Part shown: piece by piece, positions 4,925 to 5,700 of the stretch
How positions within the stretch are numbered: position 1 is the stretch's first letter
Layout: each line of letters starts with the position of its first letter
Origin: Streptosporangiaceae bacterium
Lineage (GTDB): Bacteria > Actinomycetota > Actinomycetes > Streptosporangiales > Streptosporangiaceae
Assembly (NCBI GenBank): GCA_030042885.1
Contig: JASHYW010000249.1
Coordinates: 1 to 5,700, forward strand
DNA length: 5,700 bases
Direction of reading: 5' to 3'
Notes under the pieces: model-generated
What the model saw: only the letters and a program-made list of their open reading frames with translations
The model's database searches: none
Told to the model about the DNA's origin: nothing
Translations under genes and position numbers: made by a program

Positions 4925-4953
4925 CCTGATCACCTGGGCAGGCCGTTATCAGG
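4925..4953. terminator. Weak inverted repeat in the 50-nt convergent gap
   Basis: CCTGAT (4925-4930) and ATCAGG (4948-4953) are complementary across a 17-nt loop and sit exactly between the stop of the orphan gene and the stop of glgC, where a bidirectional terminator is expected. The stem is only 6 bp and there is no T-tract, so position is the main argument. Confidence 0.25.
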
Positions 4954-5700
4954 TCAGGGCGTCACGACCTGTCCCTTTCCGGCCACGGTGATCCCGCCGC
5001 TGGACACCACCAGGCCGCGGGCCCGGTCGTGCTCCTTGTCCACCCCGACCGTGGCACCCTCACCGACGACCACGTTCTTGTCCAGGATGGCGTTCTCGAC
5101 CACGGCGTGGCGGCCGACCCGGGAATTGTGCAGCATCACCGCCCGGTTCACGCTGGCCCAGCTGTCCACCCGTGCTCCCGGCGACAGCACTGAGTTGCGG
5201 ACCAGTCCGCCGGAGATGATGACGCCGTTGCTGATGACGCTGTTGATAGCCCGTCCCGCCCGGTCGCCGTCGTCATGCACGAACTTGGCCGGCGGATACG
5301 GCGGCACGTGGGTCAGGATCGGCCACTTGTCGTTGTACAGGCTGAACACCGGATGCACCGCGCACAGGTCCATGTGCGCATTGAAATAAGAATCGATCGT
5401 CCCCACCTCCCGCCAGTAGCCCATCTCGCGCGCCTCGGCGCCGGGCACTTCGTTCTGCAGGAAGTCATAGACGTGCGCGGCGCCGTCGCGCACCAGCATC
5501 GGGATGATGTCGCGGCCCATGCTGTGCCGGCTGGCGTCGTCGGCCGCGTCCTTCAAGAGCGCCTCCACCAGCACGCCGGTGTCGAACACATAGTTGCCCA
5601 TGGATACCAGCGCCTGATCCAGCTGGCCGAGGCGGCCCGGCAGGTCGGCCGGCTTTTCCAGGAACGCCCCGATGCGGTGGCCGTCCGGCGTGGTCTGCAC
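4954..5700 (-). CDS. glgC: Glucose-1-phosphate adenylyltransferase (ADP-glucose pyrophosphorylase), C-terminal part
   Basis: The visible 248 residues are the C-terminal portion of an enzyme of about 405-430 residues; the N-terminal nucleotide-binding region with the GGxGxRL motif lies beyond the right edge. The family makes ADP-glucose from ATP and glucose 1-phosphate, the controlled step into glycogen. Numbering visible residues, FLEKP at 13-17 contains the lysine equivalent to E. coli Lys195 that binds glucose 1-phosphate; SMGNYVF is at 33-39, GRDIIP at 62-67 and YWREVGT at 95-101. The LYNDKWPI segment (121-128) and PPAKFV lead into the C-terminal left-handed beta-helix (about 150-220: [36 protein letters not shown]). 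The tail is complete, ending GKGQVVTP before TGA at 4954-4956. In actinobacteria ADP-glucose may also feed GlgM and the GlgE maltose-1-phosphate pathway. No other glg gene is present in the window. Confidence 0.95.
   Translation of the reverse strand: MQTTPDGHRIGAFLEKPADLPGRLGQLDQALVSMGNYVFDTGVLVEALLKDAADDASRHSMGRDIIPMLVRDGAAHVYDFLQNEVPGAEAREMGYWREVGTIDSYFNAHMDLCAVHPVFSLYNDKWPILTHVPPYPPAKFVHDDGDRAGRAINSVISNGVIISGGLVRNSVLSPGARVDSWASVNRAVMLHNSRVGRHAVVENAILDKNVVVGEGATVGVDKEHDRARGLVVSSGGITVAGKGQVVTP

Noticed and set aside
1..5700. CRISPR array, tRNA/rRNA, transposase or known riboswitch
   Set aside because: I looked for regularly spaced repeats, cloverleaf-like sequence, IS ends and familiar riboswitch cores on both strands and saw none.

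Overview
The window is very GC-rich (about 70% by eye, with mostly G/C third codon positions). The genes are a cytochrome P450, a GAP/Sap-family membrane protein, a SulP transporter with a STAS domain, a short potassium channel and GlgC. Together these suggest a high-GC Actinomycetota species, probably a filamentous or soil actinomycete. The genus cannot be fixed from this sequence.

Layout. Bases 1-133 (minus) hold the first 44 codons of a cytochrome P450 that runs off the left edge. A gene-poor stretch of about 400 bases (134-533) contains its upstream region and a strong GC-rich inverted repeat. From 4097 down to 534, all on the minus strand, lies a run of membrane proteins. In transcription order these are a SulP/STAS anion transporter (4097-2367), a two-helix small membrane protein overlapping its stop (2374-2180), a four-helix TVGFGD potassium channel without a cytoplasmic regulatory domain (2076-1510), a possible 38-codon leader ORF with its own Shine-Dalgarno (1293-1177), and a six-helix GAP/SfLAP-family protein (1187-534). 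A divergent intergenic region (4098-4540) carries several compact inverted repeats, one of which resembles the DosR/DevR dormancy box. To its right is a small acidic protein of unknown function (4541-4903, plus) with distinctly lower third-position GC. It converges on the C-terminal 248 codons of GlgC, ADP-glucose pyrophosphorylase (4954-5700, minus, open at the right edge).

Functional reading. The SulP-to-GAP run could be one or several transcription units handling anion and potassium movement and envelope traffic. The SulP gene and the small protein after it are almost certainly co-transcribed. The gaps before the channel (about 103 nt) and before the GAP gene (about 216-322 nt) leave room for separate promoters. 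GlgC and the P450 are probably unrelated to this cluster. I see no CRISPR array, tRNA, rRNA, insertion sequence or phage gene. The least explained elements are the orphan 120-residue protein, the inverted-repeat cluster upstream of SulP, and the small ORF overlapping the GAP start. I found no convincing new multi-gene system.
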